A stretch of DNA of 64,000 bases, from contig NW_023998540.1 of NCBI RefSeq assembly GCF_014805625.2, positions 688,572-752,571 of the forward strand, written 5' to 3'. Of this stretch, positions 36,925 to 48,946 are shown in pieces; positions within the stretch are counted from its first letter, which is position 1; each line of letters begins with the position of its first letter. The stretch is from Glossina fuscipes. Taxonomy: Eukaryota > Arthropoda > Insecta > Diptera > Glossinidae. The translations under genes and the position numbers were made by a program. The notes under the pieces were generated by a model. That model was not told where the DNA came from and ran no database searches. It saw only the letters and a program-made list of their open reading frames with translations.

Positions 36925-37555
36925 GGTTTCATTGCGTGGCAGGCAAAAAAAGGAGCGAGCTCTGTAACGTTTTGTGAGTGGCAATGAAAAAATGGATCCC
37001 AAGCGCAAAAGGTAATGGTTTAGTCCAGGAGAGCTATCTACATCGACACCAAAGCTGAATATTCATGGCCAAGATGTTTTGCTGCGCATATGACGGGATC
37101 AGTAAGATGTGCGGGACAACGAGCTGCTAAAGCCGATTGACACTGTTACTGTAGATATCTACCGTTGTCAATTGAACAAATTGAATGCGGCATTGGTGCA
37201 CGAATAGGCGCTAACAGACGCATAGTCATCTTTTTGCACGATTATCTATTGCCAAGGATACACTGTTGCAGCTCGAATGGGAAGTTCTGACTCACCCAGG
37301 TATAGCGCCTTCCGATTTCCACTTGTTCAGATCGATGCAACATCACTGACTGGCACGCGGTCTCGAAATACTGCAGAAGTGGATCGCTGCCAAATCGATA
37401 TCGTTCTTTCGAGACGGTATCGCTATATTGCCACAAGGATGGGAAAAAGTCGTAGATGATGTCAGAAAATATTTTAATTAATTTTTCTCAATAAATCCCA
37501 TTTTCAACTGAAAACATGAGCAGAATCTATGCAAGCACGTATTACTTATAGAGAA
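36925..37555 (+). pseudogene. Mariner-like transposase pseudogene and 3' end
   Basis: Shifting plus-strand frames give (M)KKW, DPKRK and STPKLNIHG, then KPIDTVTVDIYRCQLNKLNA, then LEWEV, GIAPSDFHLFRSMQHH and ILQKWIAAKSISFFRDGIAI, ending LPQGWEKVVDDVRKYFN and a stop. These are in the order of the C-terminal two thirds of a mariner transposase (EKW...NIHG...YRxQL...WEVLPHP...SPDxAPSDxHLFRSM...FFRxGIxxLPxxWEKV). The third catalytic Asp (APSD) is kept, but the HDNARPH region is destroyed and there are multiple stops and frameshifts. The 3' untranslated end matches 18440-18545. Inverted repeats are not clearly visible. Confidence 0.88.
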
Positions 37556-39400
37556 ATTAGTGATAGGACTTTAGAGTTGGTTTCTAAGGAGGGAATGTTT
37601 TTCATAGTTTTCATATTATATTTAAAATGGTGTATAATTTACGCAAATAATAGCTGAATAACTAATCAATTCAAAGCAATTTTGATTAGTTTATGTAAAT
37701 TATCCATTTTTGGTTATTTGCTAATAAATAACAAAGATGAGCAAGTAAGTGATGTCATTTCTACTATAGTCAATAAATTTACTCCTTGATCTACACGCCA
37801 TCTCCCGATTGTTGTGGCCTTAGTAGACAAACAGATTGGACGCGCGTCTGACCATGAAGTTATTCAGCCATGTATTGAACTTGTAAGAGATTATCGAGAG
37901 CAGTTGAACCACGAGTCTAACTCGAGTTGTTTTCGCTTGGTCCGTGCTTATGGCTTAGTTTCATTATCGCAAATCTCACATGTAGTTGGCGGTCAAGGGG
38001 TGAAGCCGTCTCAATTTGGTCAAGCTGTACTAAAATCTTGACGCTGTATTAGCTAGTATTTGAGAGTATTAGAGAATATTTGATCGATAAGTAATACCTT
38101 TTGTCTGGAAATACGATTTACATTGCATTTGTGAAAGGAATACTTTCACCGTTGGTATGTATAAGATTTGTAGTGTGTGATAAGTCCGTGACACTCATAT
38201 ATGACTCGAGCAGTATCGAGTTGGCCAGCAGCATCTATTAGCACCTATCTGGCAATATATTTTACGCCAAAAACTTTATAAAACCTGTACTTTTCATAGC
38301 CATATTTTAAACTTTCTGAAAAATCTTCATATTATTGACGAACTAAAGTCACACTTGTAGTTTTCTTGTAGAAAATGCAGTTTTAATGAAAATTAAGTTG
38401 AATAGAAGCACGGAAAACTTCATCGCATTATTGCACTCAATATCGCCGCCTAACGAATTTAACCTCTTACCAAAGGCAAATTTCTCAGATAGGAATACAC
38501 ATTCGAGTTTATTCTCGCTTAGCGAAATAAAGCAAACTTGTGGACCTTAAGAAACCCAGCAATCTTCCGAGACTGATTTGTTGCATTGGAATAAAGTATA
38601 GTTTGCTTTTTATTTTTGCTTCTAGTTACAGAAAGTGATCACGTGGTGATTAATTACCGCCACGCTGCCAACACCGACATTTTTTGTTATGGCGGAATCA
38701 ACCGTAAGAGATAAATATTTACAGCAAAGTCAGTAAACTTTCTTTAAACTGTTATTTTTATTTTATTGAAAGAACTAATAAAGAATTAATGGGAAACAAA
38801 GAGAGAAACAGTGATTCCGATTGCAAATCAGGAGCAAGTGCTAAGATATACCGCGCTATTGCAAAATTTGAACGGTTACGCCTGAATTCCCGAACACGGG
38901 GATCTTCCTCAAGAAGGATTTGAATGACTAAAGCATATCCGTTCACGATGAAGCCTATTTCCTATATTAGTGAAAGAATTAATGTTACTATCCTTGCCTT
39001 GACGGAAGCTATAAAATTGAAAGCTTCTTCTTTCTTCTTTAATTCATTTCAATATACATCAAATCAATTCGGGAATGCTGTCTGACCAAACTGAAAAGTG
39101 TACTCAAAATTGTAATACCGGAACAAAAATTCCACATATGCACCTGCATGCTCCAATTGTTTGTATTGTTGCTTTTAACAAATGCCTCTTGAGAAATTAT
39201 ACCTTACTAGAAAAATTGTTGGTGCTTATAAATTAACAACAGCCGCAGTAAAGCACAAAAAGCGAAAAAATAAAACATCGTATCTAGTTGCATATGGTAA
39301 AGAGATGGAAGATGGAAGGAATAATAGAAGCAAAAGTAACAAAAGGGAATACATAAATGTAGGTATATATTACTATTATATAGAGTAATAGTAGTAGCAG
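37556..39400. other. Gene-less DNA
   Basis: A 75-codon plus-strand frame at 37814-38041 lies in a G+C-richer patch and is not low-complexity, but no domain is recognised. TTAATTACCGCCACGCTGCC at 38650 is another composition outlier. Otherwise A+T-rich. Confidence 0.45.
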
Positions 39401-39449
39401 TAGTGGTAGCAGTATTAATAAAAGGAGACAGAGATGGAACGAGATTTAA

Positions 39450-39474
39450 CATATATATATATATATATATATAG
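39450..39474 (+). repeat. (TA)n microsatellite
   Basis: About 12 TA units starting 15 nt inside the putative intron of the exon at 39491-39587. Confidence 0.9.
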
Positions 39475-39490
39475 TGAGTTTTGCACTTAC

Positions 39491-39587
39491 CACGATTTGA
39501 AATAGAAGCGGCAGCGGTATTCCACAGTAGACACGAGTGTAGTAAACAAACGAGGCCAATTACTATTAAAAAACGGCGGCAATACAT
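39491..39587 (-). CDS. Candidate first coding exon encoding a signal peptide
   Basis: The minus strand has an ATG at 39587 in good insect context (GAAA before it). It is followed by MYCRRFLIVIGLVCLLHSCL then LWNTAAASISNR: a positive n-region (CRR), a core of about 15 hydrophobic residues and an AAAS-type cleavage region. The exon is 97 nt and runs into a perfect donor, G|GTAAGTGC, leaving a phase-1 intron. Phase-1 introns right after a signal peptide are usual in genes for secreted or cell-surface proteins. The same frame stays open upstream to about 39977, including an ATG at 39938 (MPITKQC), through Thr/Ser/Pro/Ala-rich sequence from degenerate GTT/GCT/GAT triplets. I take that as leader, though an N-terminal extension is possible. 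No second exon could be identified to the left, so the protein remains unnamed. Confidence 0.55.
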
Positions 39588-39955
39588 TTTCAACGTTCGG
39601 TACGGTAACAGTGATGCTGCTTTTGCTGCTACTGCTGCTAATGTTGGTGACGTACTTACTGAAGTTAAGTTATATGCTGTTGGTGGTGGCAGTGGTATTG
39701 ACGATGGTACTGATGATGGTAGCGGTGATGATGTTAGCGATGGTGAAAACGATGAAGCACAAGTGTGAATAGCACGTACAACAGCAGGCATGAAAATTGT
39801 GGCCGGGGTAGTTAGAGTTGTTACTTTTGTAACTGTTGTTGGTGTTGCCGTTGCTGCTGCTATTTCACAAACTTCTGATGTTAATGTATTTGCGGCTTCA
39901 CAAGAGCCTTGATGTATGCATTGCTTAGTTATAGGCATTGTATACGGAATGGAAA
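39588..39955 (-). other. Putative 5' leader with degenerate trinucleotide repeats
   Basis: Between the possible start site and the signal-peptide exon, the plus strand is rich in GTT, GCT, GAT and GGT triplets (39605-39730, 39825-39860). Triplet-rich leaders of this kind are common in long developmental genes of flies. Assignment as transcribed leader is inference. Confidence 0.3.
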
Positions 39956-39990
39956 TGTAAGTGAAATAAATGTGCACTTTTATATGCTTT
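39950..39990 (-). promoter_or_regulatory. Possible TATA-type core promoter for the 39491-39587 exon
   Basis: The minus strand reads TATAAAAG at 39984-39977. About 28 nt downstream of its first T comes TTACATTTC, which resembles a weak initiator (consensus TCAKTY), placing a start near 39956. Spacing fits a TATA/Inr promoter. A+T-rich DNA gives such matches by chance, so this is supportive only because of the exon downstream. Confidence 0.3.
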
Positions 39991-41029
39991 TTATCAGTGT
40001 GTACGAATGTGTGTGTGTGTGTGGGCGTATGTTTGTGTGTGTCTGCGGCTATGTAAGAAACGTTTTCCGTTAGATAGTATAAAAAAAAAATTTAAATAAA
40101 CTTTTCTGCTTCGTGTTTCGTTTTGTTAATTTCTATTGTTATTGTTCTTTAAGCAGTTTTTTATTTTTTATTTTTTTTCTTTATGTACAAATCGTAGGCA
40201 CGGAGTATATCCGCATTTACTTTACACACCGTTAATATGAGTTATTGTTTAAAATTGTTTTTATTACGTTTTTCTTTTTTTGTGTTTTTTTTCTTTTTTC
40301 CTCTAGTATAGTTAAAGTGCTTTCTGGCTACTTTTTCTTGCAATTTATTTGCATAAATTGTTATTATGTTTTCCTTTTACCTTTTTATTTTATTTGCAAT
40401 TAGAAGCTAATTAGTTGTTTAATTGTATACATTTTTTCATTGTATTTACTTTGCGGGTGTGTTTTTTTTTTTAAATGGTTTCTATTTATTTCCATAATGT
40501 GCCTTAAGTTATACTTCATTATTCAAACGTTCCACTGTTAAAGTATAGCATAATTTTGTACGCATTCTACTGCATAATGTATTCACACATCATTTTGTAT
40601 GTGAATAGAATTAAAAGCATAAAGAAATAGCAAAAATGTTTACATACAAACAGTTGTAGAACACGTATAATGACAGTGTCTTAGTATTTTAGTAATTGAT
40701 TGCATACTTTGGAGCATTCATTGTTTTAGCACTAGTGTAGCATAGTTAAACGAGCAATGAGTGACTGAGACCGAATATGTTATCAATCAAATTAAACTGT
40801 AAAGAGATTAAGAAGAACAAGAGGAAATTATTTAATTACTTTTTCTTCATAACAATTATAGTCAATTATAATAAAAGATTAAATATGCGTAAAAATTAAG
40901 AAGGCAAAAGTTATATTTCTAACTACAAATATTTACAAACACTATAAGGAACCAGGTCTCACCAATAAATAGTTTACACCACCCTACCAGTATTCGTTCG
41001 ACTTTTTACAATAAGACGTTGTGTGGGAT
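39991..41029. other. Gene-less A+T-rich DNA
   Basis: A short (TG)n run at 40008-40023 and many T-rich tracts (40150-40310, 40462). Lies upstream of the candidate exon and may hold regulatory DNA, but no specific site is supportable. Confidence 0.5.
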
Positions 41030-41300
41030 GTGATCGAGAAAATGCTTAGATTGGAATCATTTCCAAGAGCGTTCCTACTTGGGCCAAGACACGTCAGCGT
41101 AACAGATTTTATCGAAATGTGTCAAAAATTAGCGACATGCAAAGCTGCCTACAAGAAATAATATATAGAGATAAGCCTAGATGGATCAAGAAAGTGATCA
41201 TGAATTAATCGGTTTGATGAAAAGTGGATATATTTCAAATCTTTCTTGTAGTTGCACACGACCGCATTAGTTTAATATACACTTGCATCACAAGCGGAGT
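41030..41300 (+). repeat. Dispersed repeat R1 copy
   Basis: Reads GTGATCGAGAAAATGCTTAG then ATTGGAATCATTTCC, then CCTACTTGGGCCAAGACACG TCAGCGTAACAGATTTTATCG, then ATCAAGAAAGTGATCATGAA. The left part matches 63340-63400 (GTAATCGAAAAAGTACCTTG, ATTGGAATATTCAAC). Ends near CTTGCATCACAAGC. Confidence 0.75.
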
Positions 41301-42389
41301 GTGTTGTGAACAAAGAGAAGCTATGGTGTATTCAGTTTGCATTAAGGCTTTTTTTTTTAATTTATTCTTAAAAATACGAAAGGTGTAGAGGGAAAAACAG
41401 TAATCATCTTGACCTATGACTAACAAAAGTAATCATCATTTTTTTACGTATTTACGTCTTCTTCTAGAAATATATAGGGCATCCAGGGAGCCATCAAAGT
41501 TCATTTCACAGTCTGTGGTAAGCTGAAAGGGTAATTAACCCTCGACCAGATAGGTAGCTCTGTACTGAATATTAATATAAAAAACCATGAGATTATAGTT
41601 TGAATTTGACGAGACGGAATGATTAAGATATGAACATATGTACGGCAATCGGTTCGATTGTGTGTGTTGGTGGAAAGGATTGTATGTTTACATTTTATTG
41701 GATATCTGACAGATATACCTACGCATTACATATGCATTTTAGTGATTAGGGGATTTGGGAAAAGTTGGTAAACTATGACCAATAAAATCTGCTAAGAAAC
41801 ATATAAAATTATTACGAAAGAAATATTTTTATTTCCGATTTATGAAAAATAATATCAAATAGTAAATAGCATTTTCTAATGATAATACCGCATAAGATCT
41901 GAAAAGAATTGCTTTTTACAAACTTTTTTTGACCATAGTTGAGAAACATATTTGTATTTTTTAATAATATCCGCATGCCTATGAATGGCTTACAGTGCTG
42001 GAGATATGTAGAAAAATTTCACGCTTCAATGATTTGTCTAAGCAAGGTTTATTAACTAATGGTCATAACTGATGCACACAAATCTCAAATTTCGATCAGG
42101 GTAACTTTATGTACAGTGCGCTTCGTAGTAGACTGGCTTAGGTCACTAATAAATCCATTTAGAAATAAAAATGGATATAACGCAGTCAGGACTGCAAATA
42201 ATTGCGTATGTATTCGCATATTTGTATCTTTCTGAAAGCGACAAAGGCAGACCCCATTAACGGTAGTAAGCACAAAGAGAAAATTATTGGCCCCTAGTCT
42301 AAATATTTTTTTTTTTTTTGCTTACATTTTTACACCAAACTATCATCATTGATGATTTGCGTCAAGATATATGTATTATACGTGTATAC

Positions 42390-42394
<5 letters not shown>

Positions 42395-42422
<28 letters not shown>
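42395..42422 (+). repeat. (TA)n microsatellite
   Basis: About 14 TA dinucleotides. Confidence 0.9.
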
Positions 42423-42425
<3 letters not shown>

Positions 42426-42883
42426 CTTGGGGCATAATTTGTTTTCATTTCATTACATTCACCAAACATACAAACCCAACATCATATACATATAATTTAT
42501 GAAGCTTCTAGCAAACACAAAAGTAGTTAAGCAACAACACTGCCATAACCAGCAGGCTAAAAACAGTAAAAACAGAAAATTATAAATATGTTAAAAATCC
42601 TTTTTCGTTTTTTTTTTTTTGTTATTTTTTTTTTTTTTTTTTTTTGTTTTTAACATTTTAACAACCTCCATATAAGCATACGCACACATAAACTGGCCAT
42701 CATCAACGTTAATAGAACAGTGAAGGCAACAACATCAACAACAGTAATAGTAAAGTGCCTTTAATGGTTTTCGTTGGTGCAACAAAGTAAACAAACAGAA
42801 CAGTACATGAACGTCGACATTATATAACGATGTGTATCTGACCGAAATAAATACATTGAAATATTTACATAGCTGCTTGGACT

Positions 42884-42929
42884 TTATATATATATATATA
42901 TATATGTATATGTGTGTGTGTGTGTGTGC
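42884..42929 (+). repeat. Compound (TA)n(TG)n microsatellite
   Basis: TA run to about 42905, then GTATATG, then (TG)n to 42928. Confidence 0.9.
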
Positions 42930-42997
42930 GGGTAAAGAGATTTAAAATGATTTAAAGCAACTTTTTATGTGTGTGTAATTAAACATAAAAAATAAAC

Positions 42998-43021
42998 GAA
43001 TAATAATAATAATAATAATAA
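42998..43021 (+). repeat. (AAT)n microsatellite
   Basis: Seven or eight AAT triplets. Confidence 0.85.
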
Positions 43022-43257
43022 CAAAGTTATTTTACAAACAAAACAATTTTATGTATAAAGTTTGTTGAAAGGCCTTAAAATTATTACATTAACACTTATT
43101 TGACATGCTTTGAAGGCATTGCATGTATATATATATACAACAACAACGTCAACAAGTATCAACTATTGTTTATAAATTGACATTTTAATATGAAATACAA
43201 AATATAAAAATAAATGATTACATAAAATTTAGAATAAATATACAGTAAGCGTGTATA

Positions 43258-43727
43258 TTGGGTTGTTGGAAAAATCATTCCGTACCTTAACCTTTTCTTT
43301 TTTTAAATCAAAATTAACGATCAAGAAATCGATTTAAAAATATGTAATTTCTCAGTGACCGAATTGTTGCTCGACGGGTTGTGCCAACTAAAGCTTGATG
43401 TTACCTTCATCAGATGCAGCTGTCTTTCCAGCATGTGATGCTGGATAAATTAATTTGGGCAGAAGTGTCCTGCCAATAAATCTTCTGCAAGTACATCCAA
43501 TAATTTTTCTCTTGCTTGGATAGAATTTTTATGTCTTCGATGGTAAGAAAGTAAAATATGGCCAAGTGCACGGACTCAAACAGATTTTTTTGTAAATAAT
43601 CCTTGCCACGTCAACTGTCAAAATATGTAATGACAACGCGGCTTAAGCATTAACTTTGCAGCGAAAAAGTGCAACTAAAATCTTTGTTGAAAAAAAAGTA
43701 AAAGCGAACTTTTTTCCGAACAACCCG
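43258..43727. mobile_element. Mariner-type non-autonomous element (MITE-like), about 470 bp
   Basis: The left end reads TTGGGTTGTTGGAAAAATC just after a TA (43256-43257). The right end, reverse-complemented, reads CGGGTTGTTCGGAAAAAAG and is followed by a TA (43728-43729). The pair matches over about 17 nt with small differences. GGGTTG...AAAA termini and TA target duplication are typical of mariner elements. Full mariners are about 1.3 kb; this one is far shorter and no transposase motif is recognisable inside, so it is an internally deleted, immobile-by-itself derivative. Confidence 0.75.
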
Positions 43728-46700
43728 TAGTTGTAATGTATAGCTAAAGACAAAATGAAGGCCAAATACGGAAAGTAGGCTAATTGTATTGTGCGAAAAT
43801 TTTGACAATTGTTATAGGTATTTGTGTATGAATGCTGAACGATGCTAATACTATGTCAAAGTTTTTAAATGACAAGAAAAGTCTTAGAGTAGGCAACATT
43901 TAATAATCAAATTTTCTATTCAGAAAATAATAAATTTATAGCAGATGAGAAAATGTTCTGCAATGATTTTTGTATAACGTAGTCACTCTTCTAAATCAAT
44001 TATTAAAGCCAAGAAGAAGAAACATAACATTCGATATCTAAAATCAACTAATCATCCTTAGATCCTGTCTATCATTAGGTCATCGCAGCCTTAGATTCTA
44101 CTTTCTCTGAGATCTTGTCTTATGATAAATGGACGAAAATAATTCTTTAGTTAAGTCAAATTTGCAAATACAGCAAAAAGGAAAAACGTCCTTTTAGTAT
44201 GGCAACGCCTGATAATATATTACAACAGCGTTCAAAGCCTTCGTTATCACCAGTAGTTTGTCGCACTTGAACTCGGATGTGTGGCATCTTTAGACAGTCC
44301 CATTCGGTATCCGTATGAGCTTGTCTCACTTAATGACCCAATGACGTTCTCTATCTAAGTGCTGCTTTCCGTATATCAATATCAAAAACGAATGCTAGAT
44401 AACATCCAAACACGAGTTGACCTTCCGATATAAAATGTCTTCCCCGTCTAGAAAAAGCAGGAGTAACAGATAGCGATACACATCACATTAAAAAAAAATG
44501 TTCCTTAAATGAATGCATAAATGACTACATGCTAGCGTTTATATTTATAATAAAAGAATATATTATGGATTTTAATAAAATTTTACAACAATTGAAAGTT
44601 ATTAAAACCGTCATTATATTTGGAAGATAAACAAAATGAATGCAAAATACAACTTGTTAACAAATCTTAAGAGTTCCCCAGATATTTTTATGAATTTCTA
44701 TGGAATTCTGTGTAAGAGTCCTCCGCATTTTACTTGTTTGGCCTTAACAAGCGCCTTCAAGAACTGCGTCTTCTTTGTCGATGCATAATGATGAATAATT
44801 GCACTAAGATCACATGGAAACCAACTACCAGTTAAGAAAGTGAACACAAAGAATCAGTTTTTTTTTTTATTTTTTTTATTTTCGTAACGTCAATGTTATT
44901 GTAAGAGTTTTTGTCTGTACATGCTCGAAGGATTTCATTATTTAGTGAAAAGAAATCTAAATAACAACGGTAAAAGGAAATGGTTATTCTTTATTCAGAA
45001 GCAATGTTTAATGAAAAGAAGAAAGGAAGTCCCTACAGAAAAAGTGAAGCAGAACGCTTAACTTCAATGTCAGTCAGCATTTGGACGTAACATGCTGCTC
45101 TCCTGTTTCATATAAATTCAAGCTATTACGTCAACACAGGATTCGGGGATATATGAAAATTATTTCGTACATTTGTATGTATGAGCCTATGTATGCAATA
45201 CATACAATGCTTTGCCCATCAACTCTTTACGGCCGCCGTTCGCATCAAATGTTTTACGCTTAGGGCAAGAAATTTAACCCGTTTTACACAAGAAGCACAT
45301 GTAAGGCGAATAAAAACAAACATAGGTTGAAAATATGAAATTTTCTCTTTGAACTTTTCATAACTTGGTCGTTCCCTCTTACGTTACTTTTCGTTGGAAT
45401 TTCATATGCACGCGTATATGTGCACGTGTACGTATGTGAAAACCAGCCATATGGAAAATTTTAATAATCTTTTATCCAGAACATTTTCAGCAGGTTTCTG
45501 TTACATTTTCATTATTTTTCTTGCAATTTTCTCTTATTTTATTGCTTAACTTATTAGAACAAAGCAAGCACTGTATAATGACATTGTCATGAAACACTGC
45601 AAGAGTATGAACGAACGGTCTTGCGAATTGTCTCATCAAATCTTCTTTTTTTTTTTTTTTTTTTTTGCATTGTTTTTCATTTAAAATTGTGGAAAACTGT
45701 AGAAAAAGTAAAGCAAAACTTTAAGAAAATTTAAAGCAAACCTTCATTTTTCAAAGATCCTAAGGATGGACAAACATTGGCAAAATTAATTAGGCAATAT
45801 TTTCAATTTCCTAAGCCGTTAAAAAGTTCCTCATGGCTTAGTTTATTGTGCTATCAAAGCGCACCTCTAGCGCTTACATTTTTCAAAGACTCGCTGAATA
45901 ATATTACTTTGAAATTTTAGATATGAAAAATGTAGTTCTCTTGAGGCAATTTTTGGAAAAACTCAATCTTTGTATGGCAGAAAGCATAATTTCTAATATT
46001 CCATGCTGAAAGTTGACTCATAATAGTAAAATGGCGAAGAAATCAACCTTACTGGATTTGATCCACGCAGATCTATGTTTTACAAAATCTCAGTACATAT
46101 AAGCACTTGCATGTCGAAAAGGTCTACTTGTTAATGTTTTACGATGAAAATGTACTCACGATAGCAATTCGATAAAAAAAATTCAATGACACTAAGTTGT
46201 AAGATCAGCGTCCTGTATGAAGAAAAGAGGAGAAGTATGCCTTTGAATGAAAATAATCTGTAAATCTTGGAGTGAGTTAACTGGGGTATCTATCTAATGG
46301 CCTGCCTTGCCCGACTATAATCTCCTCATTTATTAATTTTTTTTTGCTATCGTTTTTAGCTTGTATTTACTCACCACCCACGCTCCACACTTATAAACGT
46401 ATGTTAAAATTGTGCGGATATATACAAAACACAGAAGAACTTGTGATCGACTCACTTTGGATAGGGTATGTCACTATACTCTTTTTATTGCTTATTGGTT
46501 AATAATATTTTTTGATTTTGGAACCAAGTAATTGTCAACTTTTTCGCAAATATCTCGTCTTTTCAAATCGTGCCTTTAAATGCGATAACCAAATTAAAAC
46601 GTTCGCGGACAATAACACTTTCACTGAGATGTAAAAAGTGCTAGTCAACTTATTCTAAAATTAGTTGTGGTATTTAAAATCTGATTGCAATATAGATTAA

Positions 46701-47640
46701 AATTTCTCAACTTGGGTGACACAATTGCTACAGAAGTCTTATAAAAGAAAACATGATACAATGAAACAAGGATCGAGGCAAGAGTGTCTGCTTTCTTTCT
46801 AGTGTACCGAAATTTACGAATTTAAAACCGCTTCAAGTGAATTTGAATAAAATTTAAAATTGACTTTAAAATTTGAGTGGCAATGCACTACGGATTTTGG
46901 ATAATAAGAAATTTGATTTTCAAATTGATTCTGAACTCCAAATATGTATATGGAAAATATCGAATCGAAGAATGTATTTTGTCGATTAATTCAAATTGAC
47001 GTCGTCTCGAAATCTTGAAAATTTTCATTTAAATTATTGCTGCTAATTAATCATAATAAATTATTAAATGTTTAAAAAGCTAAAAATTGAACGAAATTAC
47101 AAAATGCTTTTCAAAATATGTTATGTAGCAATATATAATAATTTCGAGATTTCTACATGAATGCACTCTAACGCATGAATACATATCTGAACATTATGCT
47201 TAAATTTAATATAAATAAGCCGATGTGTATATGTAATGTAATGCTTGTTTGTCAAAATGAATGCATGTGCGAATACGAATGTACAGAAATGCAAATGTAA
47301 ATAGATACCCTTTGCACTCTTAATCATAATCTACAATAAAAGAAGGAATATTCTGTCTGCATATCTATATATATATATATGTATATATTTCCATTTCCAT
47401 AAATGCACACACACGTTGATGATAAACGTATGCGGCGCTTGTGCTGGTGGTGATGGTGATGGTGGGTGAAATATGAATAGATATTAAGGAGGAAAATACA
47501 AGAAGGCAGCAGAAGTATCTAAAGTACGAAAGAGTCTTATAAACTGGGAATTTGAAACACTGGTAAGCCGACGAGGCGCAAATATCTATAGAAGACTCAA
47601 AGAAAAAGTTTCTTTTTAAAGCATTTTTCTTTTACTTTTT

Positions 47641-47642
<2 letters not shown>
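43728..47642. other. Gene-less DNA
   Basis: No gene. The stretch at about 44220-44470 is richer in G+C, with no identifiable motif. Poly-T at 44863 and 45645-45666. A motif near 46120-46165 resembles the pair near 2085-2245. Confidence 0.5.

Positions 47643-47671
<29 letters not shown>
47643..47671 (+). repeat. poly-T tract of about 29 nt
   Basis: Uninterrupted T run; the lysine-rich minus-strand frame across it is an artefact. Confidence 0.9.
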
Positions 47672-48731
47672 GTTTTTCGAGAAATTCATTACATATTGCT
47701 AAGCTTAAATGAATTGCGAAAGACCATAATAAAGAAGAAGAAAATAAGAAATAAGATAAAATGGACGGATATGTGTAGAGATATTCTTTGAGAATAGCAT
47801 CACTCTGGATACGTTTGAATAGTGAAAAGCTGATCCTGTTTACATTGACATCTTTATCTTTCTTCTTCATTGTCATCAATACTACTTCTTCGTTTTATTC
47901 GTTTACATTGAGTTTAGAATTCCTTGGAGCCTTACAGGTGCAGTACAATTTGAAGGAACGTCTAAACTGTTCTGATATCAATTACAATTCACAATAACTT
48001 CTAATCGAAAGCTCGATGCTAAGAGTAGAATAACGCAAAAAAATAAAGTAAAAAATAAAAAAAAATAAATAAAAAAAAAATAAAAATGAACAAAAATGAA
48101 AAGATGATAAAACAGGATATGGAAAAACTTCTCATTTATCTACCGACCGTAGAGCTTTTGTGTCCTTTTGTGTTAATATTATGGCCAGAATGTAAAATAT
48201 GCATTTATGTAAATGCACAAGTACACAGAAGCATTGTTTGCCGTTGTATATCCTTAGACATATACATACACACATACACACTAAAATTTATGCTCATATA
48301 TATCTATCTATCTATCTCCTTTGTATAGTACTTATATGATTTTTTTTTTTTTTTCTGCTCTGTTTACATGCATGTAATGCTTAAGCTTAGATGTAAGTGC
48401 GTGTGTATTAGTATGTATGTGTATAGGTATATTTGTGCGATTATATGCATGCTGAGCTGAATGTATGCATAATGTTGGTGACAAACAAGCAAACAAGTGC
48501 GTTTTTTAAACAGAACATTATAGATAGATATATATATGTGCACATATGCATATATATACATCTACTGTGTTAAGTGTATAGCGTATGAGGAGTTTTATTA
48601 AACCCACCAAAATAGCAACGCAAGCATAAATGCTTGCTTCCCAGGATGCTTAAAGGATAATCCCTTTCGGCATAATAAATAAAGTAGTAATTGCAAAATA
48701 TAAAGCAAAAATGGATCAACATTTGTTCATT

Positions 48732-48754
48732 TATATATATATATATATATATAT
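48732..48754 (+). repeat. (TA)n microsatellite
   Basis: About 11 TA units. Confidence 0.9.
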
Positions 48755-48898
48755 GTGCGGATGTGAACAAGAGTACGTGTGACTGAATATGCAAGTAGTG
48801 GTAAGCACTCATTTAAAACTTAGGCTATATCATGCGTATAGACTGTGCATATATTCGTACCACAGAAAACTATTAAGAGATTTTTCGTATAGCACAAC

Positions 48899-48902
<4 letters not shown>

Positions 48903-48932
<30 letters not shown>

Positions 48933-48946
48933 CATGCATGCATGCA
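48903..48946 (+). repeat. Compound (CA)n(TGCA)n microsatellite
   Basis: Fourteen CA units followed by four TGCA units; TGCA is self-complementary, so the second half is palindromic. Confidence 0.9.

Larger units (their letters stand above)
41301..43257. other. Gene-less A+T-rich DNA
   Basis: TA and TG microsatellites and long T tracts at 42608-42645, plus AAT triplets at 42998-43021. No gene. Confidence 0.55.

Noticed and set aside
39481..39768. 95-codon plus-strand frame rich in Gly/Asp
   Set aside because: It is the opposite-strand shadow of the signal-peptide exon and its triplet-repeat leader.
44220..44470. Possible coding relic of a transposon
   Set aside because: Composition differs from its flanks, but no motif of a known domain could be read in any frame.
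47616..47879. Lysine-tailed minus-strand frame
   Set aside because: Its end is the 29-nt poly-T tract read in antisense.
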